In this document: one piece after another, positions 33,209 through 41,884 of the stretch
Numbering within the stretch: position 1 is the first letter of the stretch
Layout of the letters: every line of letters starts with the position of its first letter
NCBI GenBank assembly: GCA_024280945.1
Contig: JAMXLO010000152.1
Location: 1-48,707 of the forward strand
From: Acetobacteraceae bacterium
GTDB lineage: Bacteria > Pseudomonadota > Alphaproteobacteria > Acetobacterales > Acetobacteraceae
Direction: 5' to 3'
Length of the DNA: 48,707 bases
Notes under the pieces: generated by a model
What the model was told of the DNA's origin: nothing
Seen by the model: only the letters and a program-made list of their open reading frames with translations
The model's database searches: none
Program-made: the position numbers and the translations under genes

Positions 33209-34232
33209 GTCCTTGCACCTGCATAGCGCCACGATTGTCGCGCATGCCGACTGGAGCGTCGATCCGCGCAAACGCTGGATCGCGGTAGCCCGGCGCGAAG
33301 GCGATGGGTGGCTCCTGGCAGCACCATCGTTGGTCGGTGAGGTCGGCACGCTGCTTGCCCGCCTGCGCAACGCCGCGTCCGGTGGCGCCGTGGCGCTCGG
33401 TGTCGATCTGCCGATTGGGCTGCCGCGGGCCTATGCCGCCGCGTTGCCGGAACGAGATTTCCTGCATTTCCTGACCACGACCGCGACGCGGCCGGATTTC
33501 TTCCAGGTCTGCGCCACCTTGGCCGAGATCGGACCAGGGCGGCCTTTCTACCCCGCGCGCGGCATGCGTGGGATGACGCGCGCGGCGCACGCGATCGCGC
33601 TGGGGCTGGATGGAGCATTGAGCCTGTCCCGCGCCTGCGATCGCGCCACCGCTGAGCGTCCGGCCGGCGCCCCCTTGTTCTGGACCTTGGGCGCGAATCA
33701 ATCGGGCAAGGCGGCGATCGCTGCCTGGCAGCATCTGCTACTGCCAGCGTTGCATGAGATCCGGCTATGGCCCTTCGCTGGCCCGTATCGTGGGCTGCTC
33801 GCACCCGGCGCGATCGCCGTGGCCGAGACCTATCCCGCCGAGGCGCTACGACACCTCGGCATTCGGTTGCAGGGCAGCAAGCGCCGGCAGTCCGACCGGG
33901 TCGCCGCTGCCGGTCGGCTTATCGAAGCAATGAGCCGCCTCGACGTTGCCCCAGACCCGGACCTCCGACACGCTGCTGCCGATGGTTTCGGCGCCGATGC
34001 CGCTGGGGAGGACCGGTTCGACTGCGTCCTCGGGGTCCTCTGTGTGCTGAACGTCCTGGCGGGGAACCGACCGGATACCGTGCCGTCCCCCGATCCATGG
34101 ATCAGCCGTTGGGAAGGCTGGGTACTCGGGCAGACCGCACTGCCGCTGCAAAAGAAAGGGCGCGTCCAGGCGGGCGCGCCAGAGGTTAATTTCGGTAACA
34201 CACACGCTGGTACACCAACGCACCCGGTTTGA
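33207..34232 (+). CDS. DUF429-like protein of unknown function
   Basis: The 341-aa soluble protein has an RNase-H-like start (VAHADWSVDPRKRW), a GVDLPIGLPRAYA strand-loop and a late DRFDCVLGVLC segment, consistent with the DUF429 group. No biochemical role is known for that group. ATG 33207 shares bases with the divergent cytochrome b561 start. A phosphoribosyltransferase-HAD fusion starts 21 bases after its end in the same direction, so the two may be expressed together. Confidence 0.6.
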   Translation: MSLHLHSATIVAHADWSVDPRKRWIAVARREGDGWLLAAPSLVGEVGTLLARLRNAASGGAVALGVDLPIGLPRAYAAALPERDFLHFLTTTATRPDFFQVCATLAEIGPGRPFYPARGMRGMTRAAHAIALGLDGALSLSRACDRATAERPAGAPLFWTLGANQSGKAAIAAWQHLLLPALHEIRLWPFAGPYRGLLAPGAIAVAETYPAEALRHLGIRLQGSKRRQSDRVAAAGRLIEAMSRLDVAPDPDLRHAAADGFGADAAGEDRFDCVLGVLCVLNVLAGNRPDTVPSPDPWISRWEGWVLGQTALPLQKKGRVQAGAPEVNFGNTHAGTPTHPV

Positions 34233-34252
34233 CAAGAAGCAAGAAAGCGCAA

Positions 34253-35203
34253 ATGTCACGCGAATGGAAAGGGCTGAATACCGCAGAAATGCCGATGTTT
34301 CTCGGCTACGACCAGACCGAGCGAATGATCGCCGCGTTGCTGGATCGTGCCGCGCGGTGGCAGCCCGATGCCGTGGTCGGAATTGCGCGGGGCGGGTTGG
34401 TCCCGGCAACCATGGCCGCCGGCATTCTCGCACTGCCATTGGCCATGATCAGTTTCGATCGCTCCAGCGGCAGGACGGCATGGATAGGCGCGCCTCCGAT
34501 CGAGCGAGGCAGGATCCTGCTGGTGGATGACGGCTGCAGTTCTGGCCAGACCATGCAAGCGGCGCGGACCGCACTGCTGCGGGAAGGACACGACTGCCTG
34601 ACGCTGGCCGTGGTGCATGATCCTGAGGTCACCACCTACGTCCCCGACCTGTCACACGCGATGCGGTCCCTGTGGCGCTTTCCCTGGGAGCGCGGTGAAG
34701 CGACGCCCGCAGGACGCGCGTTACGGGCCACTGGTGCCGGACCGGATCGCACGACCGAGCTGCCGTTCTATGGCCTGGACCTCGATGGCGTTTTCCTGCC
34801 GGACGTTCCCGATGCGGTGTACCGGCGCGATATCGCGGAAGCGGTGCTGCAGCGACATGGCCTGGAGCCGTTCGCCAGCCTGCCGTTCTTCTCTCCCGAG
34901 CGGGCAGTGGTGATCACCGGTCGGCCAGACGAGGACCGGGAGCGGACGCAGAGCTGGCTGGCGCGCTGGGGCCATGGCGCGCTGCCTTTGGAATGCCGCC
35001 CGCCCCATGTTCCCCATACGCCCGACACCGTGGCCCGCTTCAAGGCGGAGACGGCGACCCGCTGGGGCTGCACGCACTTCGTCGAAAGCGACGCCGAGCA
35101 GGCGCTGCGGATCGCCGCCCACGCACCGCATCTGGTGGTGAGCTGGTGGTCGGCGACCGATGCCCGCGCGTGGCTGATCGGGGTCGCGGCACAGCCGCTG
35201 TAA
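34253..35203 (+). CDS. Phosphoribosyltransferase-HAD phosphatase fusion protein
   Basis: The 316-aa protein joins two domains. Residues about 15-150 are a type I phosphoribosyltransferase with GIARGGLVP and the PRPP loop ILLVDDGCSSGQT (88-100). Residues about 172-310 are a HAD-like domain with nucleophile Asp176 and Asp178 in GLDLDGVF and Thr222 in ITGRP. The pair suggests a salvage or nucleotide-tailoring step in which one domain makes or takes a phosphoryl group. The start ATG 34253 has no strong Shine-Dalgarno. The base or substrate is unknown. Confidence 0.8.
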   Translation: MSREWKGLNTAEMPMFLGYDQTERMIAALLDRAARWQPDAVVGIARGGLVPATMAAGILALPLAMISFDRSSGRTAWIGAPPIERGRILLVDDGCSSGQTMQAARTALLREGHDCLTLAVVHDPEVTTYVPDLSHAMRSLWRFPWERGEATPAGRALRATGAGPDRTTELPFYGLDLDGVFLPDVPDAVYRRDIAEAVLQRHGLEPFASLPFFSPERAVVITGRPDEDRERTQSWLARWGHGALPLECRPPHVPHTPDTVARFKAETATRWGCTHFVESDAEQALRIAAHAPHLVVSWWSATDARAWLIGVAAQPL

Positions 35204-35219
35204 CGGGTGACGCAGCCGC

Positions 35220-36203
35220 TCAGGCCCGATACAGTCCCATTGCCCGCGCCTTCAGCCTGATCATGGCGACGATCAGATCGAGCGTCGGCGTCGGCACGTG
35301 CATCAGCCGCGCCATTTCAAGCGGCACCGTGTAGAGCGCATCGACCTCCATCTGCCGGCCGGCTTCCAGATCCTGCAGGATCGACGGCCGGTGCGCGAGT
35401 TGCATATTGGTAGCGACGACGCGGTCAGCGTCGATGTCGAGCCGATAGCCCAATGCCAAGGCTATTGCCTGTGCCTCGGCCAGCATACGCCGCGAACACT
35501 CGATCAGCGCTTGCTCCTCGTGCGTCGCCCGCACGGCCGTTTGCGTCAGCACGCACATCGGACCGGCGCTCAGGTTGAACGCGAGTTTCTGCCATATCAG
35601 TTCGCGGATATTGGGAACCAGCGTCACCGGCAGGTCGGCGGCGCGGAATGCCGCAGCAATCGCCTCGAGCCGCGGTGTCGTCGATCCGTCGGGTTCGCCG
35701 AACACCGTGCCGCGGCCGGCGCCCGTCAGCAGACGGACGACGCCTGGTGCGGGAACCGAGCAGGCCGGCCAGAACACGCCGCCAATCGCCCGTTGCGGCC
35801 CGACCGCGCGCCACAGCGCGTCGCCCGGATCGAGATGCGGCAATCGTCGTCCTTCGAACCGGCCGCCGTGGGCGTGGAAATACCACCAGGGAATGCCATT
35901 CATGACGAAGGCAACCGCTGTATCCGCGTGCAGCAGTGGTGCAATGCTGGCGGCAACAGACGGCAGTGCCGGGGCCTTCACCGTCACGATGACCGCATCT
36001 TGCGCACCGAGATCCGCTGGCTGGTCGCTGGCGTGCAGGCGAACGGTGATCGAGTTGTCGGGCGTCTCAACCGTCAGGCCGCGCACCCGAATTGCGGCGA
36101 GATGCGCGCCGCGCGCCACCACCGACACATTGGCACCGCCTTGTGCGAGGTAGCCGGCGAGATAGCCACCGACCGAGCCAGCGCCGAAAATGCAGATCCT
36201 CAT
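35220..36203 (-). CDS. 2-Dehydropantoate 2-reductase family oxidoreductase
   Basis: The 327-aa protein starts with the NADP-binding ICIFGAGSVGGYLAG Rossmann motif and has the conserved KLAFNLSAGP and RPSILQDLEAGRQMEVDAL blocks of the PanE/ApbA family, including the Lys and Glu/Asp set. It may reduce ketopantoate in pantothenate synthesis, but many family members act on other 2-oxo acids. It is the last gene of a four-gene minus-strand set (GST, M28-like, RidA, PanE-like), 18 bp after RidA. Confidence 0.85.
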   Translation of the reverse strand: MRICIFGAGSVGGYLAGYLAQGGANVSVVARGAHLAAIRVRGLTVETPDNSITVRLHASDQPADLGAQDAVIVTVKAPALPSVAASIAPLLHADTAVAFVMNGIPWWYFHAHGGRFEGRRLPHLDPGDALWRAVGPQRAIGGVFWPACSVPAPGVVRLLTGAGRGTVFGEPDGSTTPRLEAIAAAFRAADLPVTLVPNIRELIWQKLAFNLSAGPMCVLTQTAVRATHEEQALIECSRRMLAEAQAIALALGYRLDIDADRVVATNMQLAHRPSILQDLEAGRQMEVDALYTVPLEMARLMHVPTPTLDLIVAMIRLKARAMGLYRA

Positions 36204-36221
36204 CGTGATGCGGCTGACCGT

Positions 36222-36644
36222 TCAGTCAGGCGAATTGACGACAGCGACCGCTTCGATCTCGATCATGAAATCCGGGCCAGCGAGACGGGTGACACCAACC
36301 GTCGTGCTGGTCGGCGTGGCCACGCCGAGATACCGCATGCGCACGTCGGCGCATTTCTGGAACTCGTCGAAGTCGGTGACAAAGGTGTTGGTCTTTACCA
36401 CGTCAGCCCATGTCGCGCCGGCAGCCTTGAGGCAACGGTCGAGATTCTGGAACGTCTGTTCCATCTGCGCCCGCATGTCACCCTTGCCGACGCAATTGCC
36501 GTCGATGTCGCGCGCGAGCTGGCCAGCCGTGAAGACAAGCTTGCCGGTCCCGCTCACCGTCACGACGTGCGAATAAGACGGCTTGCCGGCAGACATCCGG
36601 ACGTTCATTCCCTCCGGCTGAAACCGTTCGATCTTCAGCACCAT
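36222..36644 (-). CDS. RidA-family protein, second paralog
   Basis: The 140-aa protein has the RidA pattern KLVFTAGQLARDIDGN, AQMEQTFQNLDRCLKAAGATW and the late TVGVTRLAGPDFMIEIEAVAV. The usual Arg is in the VTRLAGPD segment, and the downstream Glu is kept. It may remove enamine/imine intermediates made by its neighbours. The start ATG 36644 lies 82 bases from the M28-like gene stop. It differs clearly from the RidA at 12088-12438. Confidence 0.85.
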   Translation of the reverse strand: MVLKIERFQPEGMNVRMSAGKPSYSHVVTVSGTGKLVFTAGQLARDIDGNCVGKGDMRAQMEQTFQNLDRCLKAAGATWADVVKTNTFVTDFDEFQKCADVRMRYLGVATPTSTTVGVTRLAGPDFMIEIEAVAVVNSPD

Positions 36645-36726
36645 AGTTGCAGCTCCTCACCCACTTCTGTTGCTTGCCGCCGCTTTCAGGCTGACACGCT
36701 GACGCCCAAAAGCCCAGTCTCATCGC

Positions 36727-37830
36727 TCACCCGGAGCCGGCAAGTCTCTGCGCCAGTCGGGCTGCACCAGCGGCAATTCGCGTCACTGCAAGTGTATCTA
36801 CGGAGTGTGGCAATCGATCCTGCGGCAGGTGGAACCACGGATTGGTGCCGACCAAGGTCACATAGCGCCCGCCGGCCCGATGGATATCGCGTGTCTCGCC
36901 ACTTGGCACCTGTGTCACCGGAGCCAGGACGTCTGGCCGGTGTCCTACTCGCTCCAGTTCGCTTGCGGCAAGCGTGCGAAGCTCTTCGCTCGACGACATG
37001 ACACTGAGACGTCCACCCGAGGCACCGAGATTGGCACCCCAGTGCAGCCATAGCGCGTCATGCTCCCAACCTGGGCGACGTGCGAGGAAGTCATCGAGGC
37101 CGAGATGACCCAGTTCGTGCCCGCTGTTGGCAGTCAACACCACGTCAGCGACTGGTGGTGCAGACAACAGTGAGCGCAGGCACTCAAGCCAGCACACCAG
37201 GCCACCACCGCGTTCCGCGGTCGATTGCCACCATGAGCTGCGGGGCGTCATCACGACAACCGGCCGACGCGTGCGATCAGTGCCAGCGATGCTGATCACC
37301 ACATTGCGCGCCGTTGCCGGCGTGCGCCGATAGTCGACGACAACGCGCGCGGAGCGGCCATTGCGCAGCCTCACTTGTGCCTCGGTCGGCACATGGATGG
37401 CTGGCACGCCATACGGATCACGAAACGCCTCGGCATTCAGCAGCCCGAGACCCGGATGTTCTCCCTGACACAAGACGATCAGCGCCCGATGCGAACCCCC
37501 GCGTCGTAGCTTGCGGAACTCTCCGCTGTAGACGGCCTGCGGCGCCAGTTCGGCCACTGCAATGTCGGCGCCAAGGATACCGCCGACGCCCTCGCGGGTC
37601 GTAGGCGGCGCGTCGAATACCGGAACCCCCTCGATCCGATGGCCATCCACCTCGACATACGCCGACACGGGATCGATCCGGTTCAGCGAAAACTCCTCGC
37701 TACTGACCTGCGCGCCGAACGCTGTCGCCTCGCGCGCGAGCCACGCCGCACCGGCCTCATCGCCGTCAGTGCCGGTGCGGTGGAAACCCTGCGAATCCCA
37801 GGCGTGCAGCCAGGCTGCCGCGCCGGGCAC
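36727..37830 (-). CDS. M28-like peptidase with a degenerate metal site
   Basis: The 367-aa protein has a protease-associated-type segment (YGVPAIHVPTEAQ) and then an M28-like fold: NVVISIAGTD, ANSGHELGHLGLDDFL and NPWFHLPQD. The usual first zinc ligands are gone: where AHxDS is expected it has MTPRSSW, and the following Asp region reads AERGGGL. One Glu (in GHELG) and one His (in FHLPQD) remain. It is probably a non-catalytic or changed-activity relative. It starts at GTG 37830, overlapping the GST stop (TAGTG). Confidence 0.7.
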   Translation of the reverse strand: MPGAAAWLHAWDSQGFHRTGTDGDEAGAAWLAREATAFGAQVSSEEFSLNRIDPVSAYVEVDGHRIEGVPVFDAPPTTREGVGGILGADIAVAELAPQAVYSGEFRKLRRGGSHRALIVLCQGEHPGLGLLNAEAFRDPYGVPAIHVPTEAQVRLRNGRSARVVVDYRRTPATARNVVISIAGTDRTRRPVVVMTPRSSWWQSTAERGGGLVCWLECLRSLLSAPPVADVVLTANSGHELGHLGLDDFLARRPGWEHDALWLHWGANLGASGGRLSVMSSSEELRTLAASELERVGHRPDVLAPVTQVPSGETRDIHRAGGRYVTLVGTNPWFHLPQDRLPHSVDTLAVTRIAAGAARLAQRLAGSG

Positions 37831-38432
37831 TATTGCCGCATCGCCAGCGCCTTCTGACCCGCCGGCCTATCCCAGCAGCGATGCAGCCACGCATGCACCT
37901 TCGGCCATTTGCCGAGGTCGAACGACAGCGCGCGCACCATCGCGGCGGCAACATTGAGATCCGCAATCGAGAACTCGCTGCCGGCCAGCCATTGCGACTT
38001 GCCGAGGGCCGTCTCCAGCACGTCGAGTGCCGGCGCAATCTCGTCCCACGCCGCTTTGGCAGCAGCAGCATCGCGCTGCGCCTCTGGCAGGACGAACGCG
38101 TTGTTGGCATAGGTCGTCAGCTGACGGTCGAGCCGGTCGGTCTCCCAAAAGCTCCACTGCCAGGCGGCGGCTTCGTTCTTCGCGTCCTTCGGGTAAAGCT
38201 TGCCGTGCTTCTTCGCGAGATACAGGTTGATCGCCATCGATTCCGACAGCACAAAGCCGTCATCGTCGATGGTTGGTACCCGAGCGTTCGGGTTCAGCGC
38301 CAGATACTCTGGCGTCCGTGTTGCCGGCGACCGTGGCGCATAGTCCAGATGCTCGTATTCCAGCCCCAGTTCCCCCACCATCCATAGGGTGCGCACACCG
38401 CGGGACCGAGCCGAACCATAGATGCGGAGCAT
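37830..38432 (-). CDS. Glutathione S-transferase
   Basis: The 200-aa protein has a thioredoxin-fold N-terminus (MLRIYGSARSRGVRTLW, with NARVPTIDDDGFVLSESMAI holding the cis-Pro and Glu-Ser glutathione contacts) and an all-helical C-terminal half with SIADLNVAAAM. It joins glutathione to electrophiles or reduces peroxides. It heads a minus-strand operon with the M28-like, RidA and PanE-like genes and is divergent from pdxA across 71 bp. Confidence 0.9.
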   Translation of the reverse strand: MLRIYGSARSRGVRTLWMVGELGLEYEHLDYAPRSPATRTPEYLALNPNARVPTIDDDGFVLSESMAINLYLAKKHGKLYPKDAKNEAAAWQWSFWETDRLDRQLTTYANNAFVLPEAQRDAAAAKAAWDEIAPALDVLETALGKSQWLAGSEFSIADLNVAAAMVRALSFDLGKWPKVHAWLHRCWDRPAGQKALAMRQ

Positions 38433-38503
38433 GCGTTGCCTCCCGTTCGTTGCCCGGCCCGTATTGTGCTATGAAGCGCGGGTAAGCGGAAGGAGACGCC
38501 GAG

Positions 38504-39538
38504 ATGGCCGAGACGCGACCGGTTCTGGCGGTGACCATGGGCGACCCGGCCGGGATCGGCCCGGAAATCGCCGTGCGTGCACTGATGTCACCGGAGGTGA
38601 AGGCATGCTCGCGCAGTTTCCTGATCGGCGATGCGCGCGTGTTCCAGCAGGCGTTGACCGTCTGCGGTCTTCCGACGTCGCTGAACTCCATCCAAGGGCC
38701 GGAGGCGATCAGCGACCGGGTGGCGGTGATCGACGTCATGCATCAGAACACGGCCGATCCCGCCGCACTGCAAATGGGCAAGGTGCAGGCACTCGGCGGC
38801 CAGGCCGCCTATGCGGCGATCCGCACCTCGATCGACCTGGCGATGGCGCACAGGATTGCTGGCATCGCGACGACGCCGATCAACAAGGAATCGCTGAAGG
38901 CGGCGGAGATCCCGTTCATCGGCCACACCGAGATGTTTGCCGAGCACACCGGTGCGCGTGAAGAAATGACGATGTTCACCATCAGCGGTCTGAAGATCTT
39001 CTTCCTGACCCGTCACATGTCCTTGGTGCAAGCGTGCCAGTCGATTACCCGCGAGCGCACGCTCGCCGGCATCGAAAAGGCGATCAAGGCGCTGCGCCAG
39101 CTTGGCATTGCCGACCCGCATCTCGCCGTCGCCGCACTCAATCCCCATGGCGGCGAGGATGGGCTGTTCGGCCGCGAAGAAATGGACTCCATCAAACCGG
39201 CCATCGAGGCCGCCCACGCCAGTGGCATGCGCGTCAGCGGTCCGGTGCCGGCGGACAGCGTGTTCCACATGGCGCGCATCGGCCGCTACGACGCGGTTTT
39301 GTCGCTGTATCATGACCAGGGGCACATCGCCGCCAAGATGATGGACTTTGAAAAGACCGTCAGTGTGACGCTCGGTCTGCCGATCCTTCGCACCAGTGTG
39401 GATCACGGCACCGCGTTCGACATCGCCGGCACTGGCAAGGCGAGCGCTGTCAGCATGATCGAGGCGATCAAGGTGGCGGCCGAATACGTCGTGCGCGGCG
39501 TTCGCCTGGGTGACGAGGTGCCGCAGGCCGCCGAATAG
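38504..39538 (+). CDS. pdxA: 4-Hydroxythreonine-4-phosphate dehydrogenase
   Basis: The 344-aa enzyme of the DXP-dependent pyridoxal phosphate route oxidises and decarboxylates 4-phosphohydroxythreonine. Family motifs are VTMGDPAGIGPE near the start and metal-binding His in IGHTEMF, YHDQGHI and VDHGTAFDIAGTG. GAAGGAGA is upstream of ATG 38504. Its TAG overlaps the GTG of a membrane-protein gene. A catabolic PdxA2-type role is possible, but motifs fit the biosynthetic enzyme. Confidence 0.93.
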   Translation: MAETRPVLAVTMGDPAGIGPEIAVRALMSPEVKACSRSFLIGDARVFQQALTVCGLPTSLNSIQGPEAISDRVAVIDVMHQNTADPAALQMGKVQALGGQAAYAAIRTSIDLAMAHRIAGIATTPINKESLKAAEIPFIGHTEMFAEHTGAREEMTMFTISGLKIFFLTRHMSLVQACQSITRERTLAGIEKAIKALRQLGIADPHLAVAALNPHGGEDGLFGREEMDSIKPAIEAAHASGMRVSGPVPADSVFHMARIGRYDAVLSLYHDQGHIAAKMMDFEKTVSVTLGLPILRTSVDHGTAFDIAGTGKASAVSMIEAIKVAAEYVVRGVRLGDEVPQAAE

Positions 39539-40290
39539 TGCCTGACTCTGCTGTCAGGCAGGTGCTCTGGTGGGTGTGCCTGCTGCTCGCACCGCTCGGC
39601 CTGATCGCGATCGAGTTGTTCCATCCGGCCGGATTCACCGCGCATCCCGGGATGTACCAGTTTCTGTCGCAGCCCGAGCCATATCAGTCGGCTCATTCGG
39701 CGCTTGGGTATTTCGGGCCGACCTGGTGGTTCACGCTGCATATGATCCAAACGCCGTTGGTTGCCCTGGTCGCGGTGGGACTGTGGCTGATGCTGGCGGA
39801 CATCACCGATGACGACAGTGGTTACGCACGGGCGGCGGCCTGGTTCGCGCGCGCAGCGATCCTGGTGTTCGTCGTCTATTACACGGTACTGGATGCGATC
39901 GGCGGCATCGGTCTCGGCCGCACGCTGATCACCACGCAGGCCATGGCGGCATCAGGGCAACTCGATGCGCATCAGTTGGATGGGGTGATCCTGCTGCTGA
40001 ATGCGATGTGGATCGACCCAATTGTCGGTGGTGTCGGGTCCTTCGTGAGCCTGACCGGATCATGGGCGATCTTCATCGCGACCTTGGCCGCGGCGCTGGC
40101 GATGCTGCTCACGCGTCGTGTCGCCTGGCCGCCGCTGATCCTGCTGGTGGCGTTCGGCTGGGAACTACAGACCAGCCACGCTGCACTGCACGGCCCGACT
40201 GCCTTCGCGTTGCTGGTGGTGGCATCGGCATGGCTCTGGTGGATCAGGCGCCGGCGCGTACCAGCGGGGCTGGAATACTCTCGATCATGA
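39538..40290 (+). CDS. Multi-pass membrane protein of unknown function
   Basis: The 250-aa protein has about six hydrophobic segments (at about 10-27, 62-88, 100-120, 160-200 and 210-235) and ends in WWIRRRRVP. No known family motif is seen. It starts at GTG 39538, overlapping the pdxA stop (TAGTG), so it is probably co-translated with pdxA. Its last 47 bases overlap the end of the convergent ThDP-enzyme gene. Confidence 0.6.
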   Translation: MPDSAVRQVLWWVCLLLAPLGLIAIELFHPAGFTAHPGMYQFLSQPEPYQSAHSALGYFGPTWWFTLHMIQTPLVALVAVGLWLMLADITDDDSGYARAAAWFARAAILVFVVYYTVLDAIGGIGLGRTLITTQAMAASGQLDAHQLDGVILLLNAMWIDPIVGGVGSFVSLTGSWAIFIATLAAALAMLLTRRVAWPPLILLVAFGWELQTSHAALHGPTAFALLVVASAWLWWIRRRRVPAGLEYSRS

Positions 40291-41884
40291 CATTGATACA
40301 GGCGGGCTTGCCGCTCGCCAGCGAGCGAGCGATCGCGCCGGGCAATTCGTCTGCACTCTGCACCAGTTCGCCATGTCCGCCGAGTGCCGCAACCACAAGG
40401 TCGTAGCGGGTCGGCAGCAATTCGCATCCGACGGTGCGGTTGGGACCGTAGTCACGCACCTGCAGATTGTACTCGGCGTTCCACCTTGCATCGGTGCCGA
40501 CAACCGCAACGAACGGCAGATTGCAGCGCACCGCCGTTTCGAATTCCGCCATATGAAACCCGAACGTGCCGTCACCCAGCACGACAAACACCGGCGCCTC
40601 AGGCTCGACCACGCGTGCGGCGCACGCCATCGGCAGTGACGAACCGATCGAGCCGCCGACGCCGTTGATCATCCGCCGCGGCACCACCGGCAGCACGCTC
40701 TGTCCCCACTGCGCGAACTCGCCGCCGTCGCAGATCAGCACGGTGTGAGGATGCTCGGCCACGTGCGGCTTGAGTGCGCGGAACACTTCGATCGGATGCA
40801 ACTTTCCCGGTGTCTTTGACACGAGTGTTGCCCAGGCGGCCGGACGGTTGCTCAGCAGTGCGCGTACATCGGCAAGCCATCCCGCATCGCCTCTCGCTGT
40901 AGCACGTCGAACGAGGACCTCACCGGCGACGCGCGTATCCGCGACGCAGCCGAAAGCAAGCAGATCGCGCTTCTCGCTACCCGCGCGATCCACGAGCGCC
41001 GCCTCTGGATCGATCACGACCCAATGGCAAGCTGAATCGACCGACGGCGGTGCGCCGAATCGCAGCGTAAAATCGAACGCCTTGCCAAGCAGTACGATCA
41101 GGTCGGCGTGCCTTATCGCATCAGCAAATGCGCCCAGGGTCGCATCATTGAATCCGCGGGGGCTGTCCATAATCGCAGTCGGAATCTGCAACGCTGCCTC
41201 GATCCGTTGCAGCAGTTCGCGACCATTCGGATTGGCCAGCGCGGGTCCAGCAAGCAGGAAGGGGCGCTGCGCCGTAGCGATGATTCTCAGGACGGCATCC
41301 GCCGCTGCATCGCTCAATCCGACGGACGCGGCAGCAAAGGCATCGGATTGCGGCCAGGCGACATCACTCTCAGATACTGTGGCATCCAACAGGTCCGACG
41401 GCAGGCTCAGATGAACCGGACCGGGCCGCCCCTCACGTGCGATCCGGATCGCCCTCGCGACATCGGTGCCCAGTGTCGTGACCGCGGTGGCGGTCCACGA
41501 CGCCTTGGTCACGTGCGATGCCATCTCGGCCTGACGCAACTCCTGAAACCCGCCGCGGCCAAGCTGATCGGTCTCAGTATGTCCGGACAGCAGCACCAGC
41601 GGAGACTCCTGGCCCAATGCGGTCATCAGCGCCGCCGTCGCGTTGGCATGGCCAGGACCGCCGGTCACCATCGCGATCCCAGGCTCGCCGGTCAGCCGGC
41701 CCCAGACGTCGGCCATATGCACCGCCGCGGCTTCGTGGCGCGTGTGCACCAGCCGATGCCTCGTATCGATTGCCGCGTCGAACAGCGACATGATGTGGTT
41801 GCCGGACAGGGTGAAGATCGTGTTGTGCCCGGCGCGCCGCAGCGTGCGCATGACGATATCGGCGCCGCGAAGTGAGTGGCTCAT
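40244..41884 (-). CDS. ThDP-dependent enzyme, 2-hydroxyacyl-CoA lyase / oxalyl-CoA decarboxylase-like
   Basis: The 546-aa protein has the three-domain architecture of acetolactate-synthase relatives: catalytic Glu51 in HEAAAVH, GGPGHANA and the ThDP loop GDGTF (437-441). The segment GGFQELRQAE (111-120) is closer to human HACL1 and oxalyl-CoA decarboxylases than to acetolactate synthase. The expected NN after the GDG motif reads TD (464-465), so Asp would be the metal ligand. Its ATG overlaps the Ntn-hydrolase stop (ATGA). The tandem CoA transferase in the operon suggests a CoA-thioester substrate cleaved to formyl-CoA plus a carbonyl, but this is inferred. Confidence 0.75.
   Translation of the reverse strand: MSHSLRGADIVMRTLRRAGHNTIFTLSGNHIMSLFDAAIDTRHRLVHTRHEAAAVHMADVWGRLTGEPGIAMVTGGPGHANATAALMTALGQESPLVLLSGHTETDQLGRGGFQELRQAEMASHVTKASWTATAVTTLGTDVARAIRIAREGRPGPVHLSLPSDLLDATVSESDVAWPQSDAFAAASVGLSDAAADAVLRIIATAQRPFLLAGPALANPNGRELLQRIEAALQIPTAIMDSPRGFNDATLGAFADAIRHADLIVLLGKAFDFTLRFGAPPSVDSACHWVVIDPEAALVDRAGSEKRDLLAFGCVADTRVAGEVLVRRATARGDAGWLADVRALLSNRPAAWATLVSKTPGKLHPIEVFRALKPHVAEHPHTVLICDGGEFAQWGQSVLPVVPRRMINGVGGSIGSSLPMACAARVVEPEAPVFVVLGDGTFGFHMAEFETAVRCNLPFVAVVGTDARWNAEYNLQVRDYGPNRTVGCELLPTRYDLVVAALGGHGELVQSADELPGAIARSLASGKPACINVMIESIPAPLVRAGA

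Noticed and set aside
35298-37001. 567-codon forward open frame opposite panE-like, RidA and M28-like genes
   Set aside because: It spans three supported minus-strand genes and their gaps and shows only Arg/His-rich shadow composition.
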